Of a stretch of 64,000 bases of DNA, positions 55,981 to 63,925 are shown in pieces. Made by a program: the position numbers and the translations under genes. The notes beneath the pieces were generated by a model, which worked only from the letters and a program-made list of their open reading frames with translations, was not told the origin of the DNA and searched no databases. Position 1 is the stretch's first letter; the number at the start of each line of letters is the position of its first letter. The DNA lies in NCBI GenBank assembly GCA_947646015.1, contig CANSEY010000003.1:174477-238476 (forward strand). Direction: 5' to 3'. The DNA comes from an uncultured Bacteroides sp. (GTDB taxonomy: Bacteria; Bacteroidota; Bacteroidia; Bacteroidales; Bacteroidaceae).

Positions 55981-56007
55981 AGGGCATAGCGATTATCGCT
56001 ATGCCCT
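55981..56007 (-). terminator. Terminator between apt and uvrC
   Basis: AGGGCATAGCGA at 55981-55992 pairs with TCGCTATGCCCT at 55996-56007 around TTA. On the reverse strand it is followed by CTTTTTT, which runs to the uvrC start codon at 55974. Confidence 0.9.
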
Positions 56008-56026
56008 GCAAATATATTCATTTTAT

Positions 56027-56557
56027 TTATAACGACAATACTGATTGTATATCTACGTCTTGGTCGTTTTCAAATACTTGTTTTCCGTTCAGTTCCTTTA
56101 ACTCAATGATGAAGTTTACGTATACCTTTTTCGGATAGAGCTTTTTCACGAGGTTGCAGGCGGCTTTCATAGTACCTCCGGTAGCCAGTAAGTCATCGTG
56201 CAGCAATACGACGTCGTTCTCGTTCAATGCATCTTTGTGTATCTGCACGGTGTCTTTGCCATATTCTTTATCGTAGCTTTCTTCCATTGTTTCGGCAGGG
56301 AGTTTGCCGGGTTTACGGATGGGGATAAATCCTGCCCCTAAGCGGGTGGCAAGAATCGGTCCCATAATGAAGCCTCTTGATTCGATGCCTACTACCTTGG
56401 TGATTCCTTTATCCTTGTACATTTCGTACATAATATCCGAAAGTTCCTGAAGACGTTCCGAATCTTTGAATAGTGTGGTTACATCGTAGAACAGGATTCC
56501 GGGGATTGGAAAATCGGGTATCTCACGGATGCTTTTGATAAGCTTTTCTTTGCTCAT
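56027..56557 (-). CDS. apt: Adenine phosphoribosyltransferase
   Basis: A 176-residue purine-salvage enzyme joining adenine and PRPP. The PRPP-binding motif is VVLLHDDLLATGGTMKAA, and IRKPGKLPAETMEESYDKEYG is the flexible loop and substrate region. Starts at MSKEKLIKSIREIPDFP (56557), two codons inside the open frame. It follows mnmG on the same strand, with a parS-like site between. Confidence 0.96.
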   Translation of the reverse strand: MSKEKLIKSIREIPDFPIPGILFYDVTTLFKDSERLQELSDIMYEMYKDKGITKVVGIESRGFIMGPILATRLGAGFIPIRKPGKLPAETMEESYDKEYGKDTVQIHKDALNENDVVLLHDDLLATGGTMKAACNLVKKLYPKKVYVNFIIELKELNGKQVFENDQDVDIQSVLSL

Positions 56558-56590
56558 AATCATTCTTTTATGTTGTTTCTTTAAATGTTT

Positions 56591-56606
56591 TGTTTCACGT
56601 GAAACG
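56591..56606. other. parS-like site (15 of 16)
   Basis: TGTTTCACGTGAAACG matches the general parS sequence TGTTTCACGTGAAACA except for the last base. It lies just after the mnmG stop. mnmG (gidA) is often near the origin in bacteria, which supports a ParB-binding role. Confidence 0.65.
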
Positions 56607-56613
56607 CAGCAGT

Positions 56614-58491
56614 CTATCGTCCCGAAAGCACTAATAATACATTGATGTCGCTTGGTGACACGCCGGGGATGCGGCTTGCCTGAGCTATTGTTTCGGGGTC
56701 GATCTTCTTCAGTTTTTGCCGGGCTTCGGTCGAAAGTGATTGAAGGCTGTCATAGTCGAACTTACCTTTTATTTTAATACTTTCCAATCGTGCCAGTTTG
56801 TCTGCTATAATTCTTTCCCGTCCAATATAGCCTTCATATTTGATTAAAATCTCAGCGGCCTCCAGAATCTCTTCTTTTCGTTCATCTGTGATTTTATCCA
56901 GTTCCCGTTTAAATGCCGGTACATATTCGGAGATATTTTCTATTGTAATCTGTGGACGGTTAATCAAGTCGATCAGTTTGCATCCTTGACGCAGGGGAGT
57001 CGTTCCTAAATTCTCAAGTGCATCGTTTATTAATGCTGCCTTGATCGAATAATTGCGGGTAAAGTTTACGATATTTTCGACTGCTTCTCTTTTACTCTTT
57101 AATAGAGCATAGCGGTCTTCTTTTACTAATCCCAGTTTATAGGCTCTTTCTGTAAGTCGCATGTCCGCATCATCCATACGAAGTAGAATACGATATTCTG
57201 CTCGTGAAGTAAACATACGATAAGGCTCATCTACCCCTTTGGTCACCAAGTCGTCTATTAATACGCCGATATATGCCTCGTCTCTTGCTAAAGTGAAAGG
57301 TTCTCCACCGTGGCAGTTGATGTGAGCATTGATACCTGCAATGATACCTTGTCCTCCTGCTTCTTCATATCCGGTAGTACCATTTACTTGTCCGGCGAAG
57401 AAGAGGTTTTTGATTTTCTTCGATTCCAGCGTATGTTTTAGTTGCGTTGGATCGAAATAATCGTATTCGATGGCATATCCCGGACGATAAATCACCAGGT
57501 CTTTAAAAGCAGGGATCTTTTTTAGTGCTTCTATTTGGATCTCCATTGGCAATGAAGAAGAGAATCCATTCAGGTATAATTCTTGTGTGGTTTCTCCTTC
57601 CGGTTCAAGGAATAGCTGGTGTTGCTCTTTGTCGGGGAAGGTGACGATCTTCGTTTCGATGCTAGGGCAATAGCGCGGGCCGATACTTTGTATTTGTCCG
57701 TTGAAAAGGGGAGAATCCGCTAATCCGTTACGAAGAACATTATGTGCTTCTTCATTAGTAAAGCATGTCCAGCATTGCAATTGTTTAAGGTGACGCACAC
57801 TAGTATTCATGAATGAAAACTTGTGAAAGTCACATTCTCCATCTTGGGTATCCATCAGCTCATAGTGTACACTTCTTCCGTCAATCCGTACGGGGGTTCC
57901 GGTTTTCATCCGGCCGTACTCAATGCCATGTTTTGCGATGGATTCGGTTAATTTATACGATGCCGGTTCTGCCATGCGTCCACCCGGGAGTTGGGTTTTT
58001 CCTACATGCATCAATCCGTTCAAGAAGGTTCCTGCTGTTAATACAATACATCTGGCGTGAAACGTCACATCCCAAAATGTTTTTAATCCCACAACTTCAC
58101 CGTTTTCAACGATGATTTCCTTTACAGTATCTTGCCAGATATGAAGGTTCGGAATATTTTCTAATATTTCGCGCCAGGCCCAGATAAACTTGTTTCGGTC
58201 ACATTGGGCGCGGGGACTCCACATGGCCGGTCCTTTCGAGCGGTTTAGTATGCGGAACTGGATAGCTGTCTGATCTGTTACCAATCCCATATATCCGCCT
58301 AAAGCGTCTATCTCACGTACAATTTGTCCTTTAGCAATCCCTCCTACGGCGGGGTTACAGCTCATTTGCGCTACCTTGTTCATATCCATAGTGATCAAGC
58401 AGGTTTTTGAGCCTAAGTTTGCTGCCGCTGCTGCTGCTTCGCAGCCTGCATGTCCGGCACCAATTACAATAACGTCGTACTTAAAATCCAT
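56614..58491 (-). CDS. mnmG: tRNA uridine-5-carboxymethylaminomethyl modification enzyme MnmG
   Basis: A 625-residue FAD protein that, with MnmE, modifies U34 of several tRNAs. It starts MDFKYDVIVIGAGHAGCEAAAAAANLG (FAD site) and has GGIAKGQIVREIDALGG, ILNRSKGPAMWSPRAQCDR and the catalytic cysteine region. Full length. A reverse-strand TAACTTTG at 58519-58526 is a likely -7 element. MnmD for a later step of the same modification is encoded at 35.3 kb. Confidence 0.97.
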   Translation of the reverse strand: MDFKYDVIVIGAGHAGCEAAAAAANLGSKTCLITMDMNKVAQMSCNPAVGGIAKGQIVREIDALGGYMGLVTDQTAIQFRILNRSKGPAMWSPRAQCDRNKFIWAWREILENIPNLHIWQDTVKEIIVENGEVVGLKTFWDVTFHARCIVLTAGTFLNGLMHVGKTQLPGGRMAEPASYKLTESIAKHGIEYGRMKTGTPVRIDGRSVHYELMDTQDGECDFHKFSFMNTSVRHLKQLQCWTCFTNEEAHNVLRNGLADSPLFNGQIQSIGPRYCPSIETKIVTFPDKEQHQLFLEPEGETTQELYLNGFSSSLPMEIQIEALKKIPAFKDLVIYRPGYAIEYDYFDPTQLKHTLESKKIKNLFFAGQVNGTTGYEEAGGQGIIAGINAHINCHGGEPFTLARDEAYIGVLIDDLVTKGVDEPYRMFTSRAEYRILLRMDDADMRLTERAYKLGLVKEDRYALLKSKREAVENIVNFTRNYSIKAALINDALENLGTTPLRQGCKLIDLINRPQITIENISEYVPAFKRELDKITDERKEEILEAAEILIKYEGYIGRERIIADKLARLESIKIKGKFDYDSLQSLSTEARQKLKKIDPETIAQASRIPGVSPSDINVLLVLSGR

Positions 58492-58744
58492 TGAATCAAT
58501 GTTTATTTCTTAACCGCGCAAAGTTACGAAAAAGTTGCCAGTTGCGGGTTTTATGCAATAAGTTTTAAGGGTTTATAGGGATCGCCAATTGCAGGATTGT
58601 TTTGTCAATAAGCGGCTGATCGGGGGCACTTACTTACATAATGTTTGCAACTTGAGTATTTTGAAAACTTGAATTGTAAATAGAATGTTCTTAATAGACC
58701 GGGTTCCGAGGTATTTTATGCATCTTTTGTCATAGATGACCAAA

Positions 58745-58820
58745 TGAAGTTAACTTCATACTTCTGTGAAGTTAACCTTCTGTCGATAGGATATTAATTC
58801 TTTCCAAATATGAAGTTAAC
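58745..58820. repeat. Three copies of TGAAGTTAAC
   Basis: TGAAGTTAAC occurs at 58745, 58767 and 58811. The first is part of a perfect 16-bp palindrome, ATGAAGTTAACTTCAT (58744-58759). The spacings of 22 and 44 bases are multiples of 22, close to two helical turns. This looks like a set of operator half-sites. Confidence 0.55.
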
Positions 58821-59174
58821 ATCCTGTTGGCACGAAGTGCGTTTTGGGTTGGGGGGAATTAGCTTTTATCCTTAAAGAGTTGTTTGCTATCCTATAAAAT
58901 ACCTTTTTCATTTCCAGAATATATCAAAAGTGTTTTTGCTTTTGTGTGTCTTAATGTGGCGAATTTGTACTTTTTGTTTTTGATAATGTCATTGTTTTAC
59001 GTTTATATCGAATATATTGTTCGTGTAAATGGCAAATTGTTGTTTTATTGATATTACGAAAATCGAAATACAGGCATTTTTTTTAATGAGTCTTCCGGTT
59101 GGTCGGAAATAGAGCGTTTTAGAACGGTTTGAAAATACAGAATGACAGATAGACAGTTGTCTTCCTTTGAAAAA

Positions 59175-59206
59175 TTTGGAAGTGGCTGAAAAGAATCGTA
59201 AGTTTG
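59175..59206 (+). promoter_or_regulatory. Consensus promoter of the TPR regulator gene
   Basis: TTTG at 59175-59178, 20 bases, TAAGTTTG at 59199-59206, a full match to TTTG-N20-TAnnTTTG, 21 bases before the start codon. Confidence 0.8.
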
Positions 59207-59227
59207 TCATCATAAAGTATTTTAATT

Positions 59228-60916
59228 ATGAATAAGACATTTGTCGGTTTTATCTTTTTATTGTTTTTAGTGGGCGGAGTAGTTTCTTGTCAACGTTCCT
59301 CGTCACCGTATCCGTATTCTTTGAGATATGCCGATTCTTTGATGGAGATATCTCCTGAACGTACGTTGGCTTATCTTCGTAAACTTGATGTTTCTACTTA
59401 TTCAGCGGGTGACAGGGCATACTTTAGCTTACTGTTCACGCAGGCTACTGATAAAAATATGCTTTCTCTTCTTCCATGTGACTCTTTGATTGATACTGCA
59501 TTAGATTATTATATTAAAAAAGATGGTGTCAATTGGGCTAAAGCTTGGCTTTATAAAGGCCGGATTCAAAAAAAAATGAATATGACTGAACAGGCTTTGA
59601 AGAGTTGCTTTACTGCTCTGCAGGGAGTTGAAGGAAATACCGGGGAGGAATTAAAACTGAAAGGAATGCTATATGAAGATATGGGATCGATTTATTTACA
59701 TCAATCTCTTTATCAGAAAGCGTTTGATGCGTTTTATCGCTCTTATCAATGTGATTCTTTACTGAATGACCATAGATTGGTAATGTATCCTTTGTCAAAT
59801 ATGGGGTGGGTGCGTGTGATTCAAGGAAAAACGGTAGAAGCTTTTTATTATTTGAACCAATCTATACAATTAGCTTTGAGATTGAATGATTCAGCTTTTG
59901 TTAGTGATATATATGAACGAATGAGTTTGAATTGTGAGAATGTCGATTCTGCTTTCCTATATGCCCATTTGTCACATCAATATTTGACAAAGGATGGCGA
60001 CTCTATTAGTTTATGGTTAACATTTGGTGATTTGTATTTAGACAAGCAAGAACTAGACTCTGCTGAATATTATTTAAAGCGTATACTTGATACTGCTGAT
60101 TTTAAAAGGAAGATTCTAGCGTCGTATTCTTTGGCTGAAGTCGAGAAGATTAGGGGTAATTATCAACGGGCCTTTGAATATCAGTCTTATTATGGTGATA
60201 ATATAGATTCTATTTTTTTGTTAAATAAAGCCTCCGATATTGAGCGCTTAGCGTATAAATATGATTCAGAAGCAAAAGTAGTAAAGGAAAAGGAAAAGCA
60301 GAGGTTTTTAATTCAGCAACTTTGTTATGGAGGAGTTTTGTTTCTGCTGGTTATTGTTGTAATTTTTCAACGTGTTTATCGGCGTCGTCAAATAGCTCGA
60401 TTACTGTACGAACAGCGTATAACTTATTTAAATGAGAAAACAGCCTTATCTCAATTACAAATAGAACGTTTGGAAGTTCAAATTTCTGCTTTAAAGCAGT
60501 CTGGCATGGAGCGTGAACAGGAAATAGATTTGAAACAAGCAGAATTATGCTGTGTTATTGATGAAAAAGCACGATTGCGTAACTGTTTGTTTATGGAAAC
60601 TTCTATTTTTAAGCATATTCGAGAACTAAGCACTCAACCCAGGTTGGGACAAAATGGAACAAAGGGGAGTCCGAAAGTTCTTCTTATGAAAGAACAGGAA
60701 CAATTGAAAAATATATTGTTTGGTATTTATGATGATTATATTCGATACCTTAAGGGTACTTATCCTAAAATAACAGATAATGACTGTATTTATTGTTGCT
60801 TGAAACTTTGTGAATTTGATGATCAAACCATAGCTTATTGTTTTGGTAATGTAAGCAAGCAAATTGTAGCGCAGCGGCGTTTACGATTAAAGAAAAAAAT
60901 GGCTGAAGCCAATTGA
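59228..60916 (+). CDS. TPR lipoprotein with membrane segment and C-terminal HTH-like domain
   Basis: A 562-residue membrane regulator type found widely in Bacteroides. The N-terminal lipobox is VVSC (Cys21). TPR helices span about residues 60-350 (SLYQKAFDAFYRSYQCDSLL), a membrane segment lies near 367-385 (GGVLFLLVIVVIFQRVY), and a coiled-coil follows (NEKTALSQLQIERLEVQISALKQ). The last 45 residues (ITDNDCIYCCLKLCEFDDQTIAYCFGNVSKQIVAQRRLRLKKKM) resemble a LuxR-like helix-turn-helix. It is probably a one-component regulator sensing an envelope signal. Targets are unknown; the DUF3244/C10 protease genes downstream are candidates. Confidence 0.78.
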   Translation: MNKTFVGFIFLLFLVGGVVSCQRSSSPYPYSLRYADSLMEISPERTLAYLRKLDVSTYSAGDRAYFSLLFTQATDKNMLSLLPCDSLIDTALDYYIKKDGVNWAKAWLYKGRIQKKMNMTEQALKSCFTALQGVEGNTGEELKLKGMLYEDMGSIYLHQSLYQKAFDAFYRSYQCDSLLNDHRLVMYPLSNMGWVRVIQGKTVEAFYYLNQSIQLALRLNDSAFVSDIYERMSLNCENVDSAFLYAHLSHQYLTKDGDSISLWLTFGDLYLDKQELDSAEYYLKRILDTADFKRKILASYSLAEVEKIRGNYQRAFEYQSYYGDNIDSIFLLNKASDIERLAYKYDSEAKVVKEKEKQRFLIQQLCYGGVLFLLVIVVIFQRVYRRRQIARLLYEQRITYLNEKTALSQLQIERLEVQISALKQSGMEREQEIDLKQAELCCVIDEKARLRNCLFMETSIFKHIRELSTQPRLGQNGTKGSPKVLLMKEQEQLKNILFGIYDDYIRYLKGTYPKITDNDCIYCCLKLCEFDDQTIAYCFGNVSKQIVAQRRLRLKKKMAEAN

Positions 60917-61051
60917 ACAAGCCCTCTTTAGCTTTTTAGAGTATTGGTGGACATAAATGTTATCATACCCCATTGCTTTATATCTGTTAATCTGCTATTT
61001 ACAATGTTTAAGATGTTATCTCTTTTCTTCTTTTTAGAAGAAGAAATGTGG

Positions 61052-61059
61052 TAACTTTG
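61052..61059 (+). promoter_or_regulatory. Candidate -7 element before the DUF3244 gene
   Basis: TAACTTTG fits TAnnTTTG, 27 bases before the DUF3244 start. No TTTG at the expected upstream distance. Confidence 0.4.
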
Positions 61060-61085
61060 CTTTTGAAATAAAAAAACACATAACA

Positions 61086-61436
61086 ATGAAAACAAAGATG
61101 ATTGTATTAGTGGGGATGCTGTTTACACAAATAGTATTCACGTCTAATAATGTTTATGGAGAGGATGTAATGGCTATTATGAAAGATAGACATAAGGTAC
61201 ATTTGATTACTCATAAGGAGGCAAATCTGCAGAGAAGTACTCTACTTGTTGCTTGTGGTTATATTGAAGAGAGCCAACTATTTTTAAATTTTAATTCCTC
61301 CTTAGAAAATAGAAAGATACAGGTTGTTGATTCCGAAACAGGGCAGACTGTTTTTGATGATACTATAACAGGTACTTCTTTCTCTATCTTTTTGGAAAGG
61401 GATTCTGATAGTTTTGACATTTATATTGGAAGGTAA
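61086..61436 (+). CDS. DUF3244 family secreted protein
   Basis: A 116-residue protein with a signal peptide (MKTKMIVLVGMLFTQIVFTSNNVYG). The mature part is a small beta-sandwich with the DUF3244 pattern: STLLVACGYIEESQLFLNFNSS, RKIQVVDSETGQTVFDDTI, and a C-terminal FDIYIGR. The gene lies 35 bases before the C10 protease gene and is probably co-transcribed. Small secreted partners next to C10 proteases can act as inhibitors or propeptide-like proteins; that role is a guess here. Confidence 0.8.
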   Translation: MKTKMIVLVGMLFTQIVFTSNNVYGEDVMAIMKDRHKVHLITHKEANLQRSTLLVACGYIEESQLFLNFNSSLENRKIQVVDSETGQTVFDDTITGTSFSIFLERDSDSFDIYIGR

Positions 61437-61471
61437 AATTGATTTTAATTAGAAACTCAAAATAATACGAG

Positions 61472-62650
61472 ATGAAAGAAATATTTAAATTAATATTGTT
61501 ATTAGTTATACTTAGTGGATGTATTGAGAATGACGAAGAAATCATTTTGAATAATAGCGATTTAGAGGATGTATCTGAGTATAAAAGAGCCGAAGACTTG
61601 ATATGTCAATTCAGTGAGAGAATAGATAAGGAGAAAGGTGGTACGAGAAGTAGTACTTCACAAATTATATTATCTTTAGCCGGTAAGAAATCTGTTGTTA
61701 TACCGAAAATAGCTACAAGAACTGGTGAGATAAGTACGGATAGTGTGAATATGTTCATATTTGATACAGAAAAGGATGGACGATTTGGATTTGCAATAGC
61801 CACCGGAAAAGCTGAAGTAGGAAGAGTTTATGCTTATGTGGAAAATGGAATCTTGTCAGATACTATAGAAAATGAAGGTATGGCTTATCTCGTTAGTCAG
61901 ATTCCGGATATTATAAAACAGGATCAGTTGAATCCGAATTTAACAAGAAGCGGTGAACAAAGAACGACACATGTTTCTATACCATTGGTAAAGACTGAAT
62001 GGAATCAACATTATCCTTATAATGCACAAATGCCGACAAACGGAAAGTGCTCTATAAGTTATTATTATGCGGGTTGTATTCCTATTGCAGTTGCTCAGGC
62101 GATTACTTATTATAGAAAATGCCCGGTTGCTTATGATTGGGATGCATTTACTGTAAATACTGGGATATACGATACTAATCTAATAGCTCCTGTATCTCAA
62201 TTTGTAAAAAAGGTGGCGGATGGTATTAAGGTCGGTTATAAATGTGATGGAACAGGAGCAAAAAATTTAGGTTCAACCAATGACTTCTTGAAAGGATGGG
62301 GATATAACGTTGAAAGGCATAAAACGAATGACGTTGATAAGAATTTATTGTATAAGTGTCTTATAACTAAGAATGTTGTTATCTTTGGGGGAAAGAAGAA
62401 AAAGAGTACAGGACATGTTTGGCTAGTTGATGGTGGAGTTTTTGAATATTCTGGAAATATGATGATTGGCTGCACGAATATACAGGTAAAGGCAATTCAT
62501 TGTAATTTTGGATGGAATAGAGCTAATAATGGCTGGTATGCTATTAAGGATGGGGCTTATAATAGACCCGCTAATAGCGCTTCTCAAGATGGCAATAATC
62601 CAACTAATGATAAAAATTCACCGAATGGTAATTTTTTATTAAAAAACTAA
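61472..62650 (+). CDS. C10 family cysteine protease (streptopain-like), lipoprotein
   Basis: A 392-residue protein related to SpeB and to the Bfp/Btp proteases of Bacteroides. The lipobox LSGC (Cys17) suggests membrane attachment. A propeptide region runs to about residue 165, ending in a basic stretch (LTRSGEQR) where processing could occur. The catalytic domain has Cys202 in YYAGCIPIAVAQ and His315 in KSTGHVWLVDGG, plus CNFGWNRANNGWY, the usual Asn/Trp segment. Full length for the family. These proteases are synthesised as zymogens and act outside the cell or on its surface. Confidence 0.9.
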   Translation: MKEIFKLILLLVILSGCIENDEEIILNNSDLEDVSEYKRAEDLICQFSERIDKEKGGTRSSTSQIILSLAGKKSVVIPKIATRTGEISTDSVNMFIFDTEKDGRFGFAIATGKAEVGRVYAYVENGILSDTIENEGMAYLVSQIPDIIKQDQLNPNLTRSGEQRTTHVSIPLVKTEWNQHYPYNAQMPTNGKCSISYYYAGCIPIAVAQAITYYRKCPVAYDWDAFTVNTGIYDTNLIAPVSQFVKKVADGIKVGYKCDGTGAKNLGSTNDFLKGWGYNVERHKTNDVDKNLLYKCLITKNVVIFGGKKKKSTGHVWLVDGGVFEYSGNMMIGCTNIQVKAIHCNFGWNRANNGWYAIKDGAYNRPANSASQDGNNPTNDKNSPNGNFLLKN

Positions 62651-62851
62651 GATTTTCTTTTAATCGGCTGATTGATAAAGCGTAAAGAGCGATAAGCCTG
62701 GTAATTGGTAGCGATTTGGTAGCGGTGCTAATTTCAGTGCATTGCTTTGCTTCACTTTTAGAACTGATACAAATATACTAATTTTGACCGAAAAAGAAAA
62801 AAACAGGAGATTTTTAGTTTTCTGTGTAAACGGAAAAACAAGAAAAGTGTA

Positions 62852-62898
62852 AGTAACAGAATAAGTGCAAAAAAGGATTTGCACCTATTCTTGTTACT
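62852..62898. repeat. Hairpin 1 after the C10 protease gene
   Basis: AGTAACAGAATAAGTGCAAA (from 62852) is nearly complementary to TTTGCACCTATTCTTGTTAC (ending 62897), with one bulge and one mismatch, around AAAGGA. Could end the protease transcript, though it has no T-run. Confidence 0.6.
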
Positions 62899-62928
62899 AA
62901 AAATGTAAATCATTGATTTTTAGGATGT

Positions 62929-62988
62929 AATTCATTGGTGCAAGGTGCAGCTATATACAGATATAGCTGCACCTTGCACCAATGAATT
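62929..62988. repeat. Hairpin 2: perfect 28-bp inverted repeat
   Basis: A perfect 28-bp stem (62929-62956 with 62961-62988) around the loop ACAG. The inner ends read GGTGCAGCTATAT and ATATAGCTGCACC. Outer words TTTTAGGA and TCCTAAAA extend the pairing across a short bulge to about 62917-63002. Such length is unusual for a terminator. Confidence 0.85.
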
Positions 62989-63373
62989 GACTTGTCCTAA
63001 AATAACCTTACAGCTCCTCTCTATTTCTCTTATTATACTTTGACACATTACATGAAACATAGAAATTTGCCATAATCATCTCCTTTGTAATATAAATCTA
63101 AGGTATTTTTATTTGATGTATTTATCTTATTGTATAATATTTTGTTTATATATTCCAAACTATTAGGCCATATTGATAAATTATAGGGCTAAAATGATAA
63201 TCAATAATATTTTATCTTGTTTTTTCTTTGCACAATAAATAATGGGCTGCGTATTATATTCAATAAATATATTGTTGTTAATTAGATAATTTGTTTGCCT
63301 TAGATGATTAATATTCTTCTTGGCAAGATTTATAGATATATTATTTTTATCAATTATTGTTGTAAATATAAAT

Positions 63374-63838
63374 ATGAAAAGTAAATTCACATTATGGAGT
63401 GTTGTATTGCTCTTGGCCGGATTTATATTTGTAGGATGTGACAATGAACGAACGGAAAACGCATCTGATTTTCAGACAGGAATTCATAAAATTGTAATCC
63501 AACAGTCCGGTGACACAGATTCATTTGAAGTGAGTGTAAGTATCGGTGGTGCTGACAAGGGTGGTCCCGCCAAGTTGTACAATGACAAGGGAGAATACAT
63601 TGGTGATTCCTATTCTGCCCAAATAAGGACGGCAACTATGTCCTGTTGTACAAATGGGAATGCGTTTTTCATGACCTGTGCCGGTTCGGTTTCCAGTATC
63701 TCGGAGGCGGGTAAACGGCTTCATATAACAGTAATAGGCTACATTGACGACAAGGAGGTTAACCGTTTGGAAAAAGAATATATAACAGATGGTAATACCC
63801 TTATTGAAACTTTCAGCGTTTCAACCAAGGAGATATGA
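63374..63838 (+). CDS. Small lipoprotein of unknown function
   Basis: About 154 residues. The ATG at 63374 begins a lipoprotein signal (MKSKFTLWSVVLLLAGFIFVGC); the frame opens at 63320. The mature part is beta-rich (IHKIVIQQSGDTDSFEVSVSIGGAD, KRLHITVIGYIDDKEVNRLEKEYITDG) with a CC pair in TMSCCTNGNAFFMTC. I do not recognise a family. The location after a C10 protease makes a secreted partner or inhibitor conceivable, but there is no direct sign. Confidence 0.65.
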   Translation: MKSKFTLWSVVLLLAGFIFVGCDNERTENASDFQTGIHKIVIQQSGDTDSFEVSVSIGGADKGGPAKLYNDKGEYIGDSYSAQIRTATMSCCTNGNAFFMTCAGSVSSISEAGKRLHITVIGYIDDKEVNRLEKEYITDGNTLIETFSVSTKEI

Positions 63839-63925
63839 TCCGGGTAGAATACAGAACTTGTATTGAAAAGAGCATAACGCCTGAACATGTTTCTTATCGA
63901 ACTTTTTTTCCTAACTAAATAATTT

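Larger units (their letters stand above)
58492..59227. other. 736-base gene-free region between mnmG and a TPR regulator
   Basis: No credible gene. From its start it holds a likely mnmG -7 element, three copies of TGAAGTTAAC (58745-58754, 58767-58776, 58811-58820), an AT-rich stretch, and the consensus promoter of the next gene at 59175-59206. Confidence 0.6.
62651..63373. other. Gene-free AT-rich region with two large hairpins
   Basis: No credible gene is seen. It contains the hairpins at 62852-62898 and 62929-62988 and then about 370 very AT-rich bases leading to the next lipoprotein gene. No consensus promoter was found for that gene. Confidence 0.6.

Noticed and set aside
62660-62884. 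A 74-codon reverse frame after the C10 protease
   Set aside because: Overlaps hairpin 1, lacks a recognisable domain, and consists of low-complexity Phe/Ser residues.
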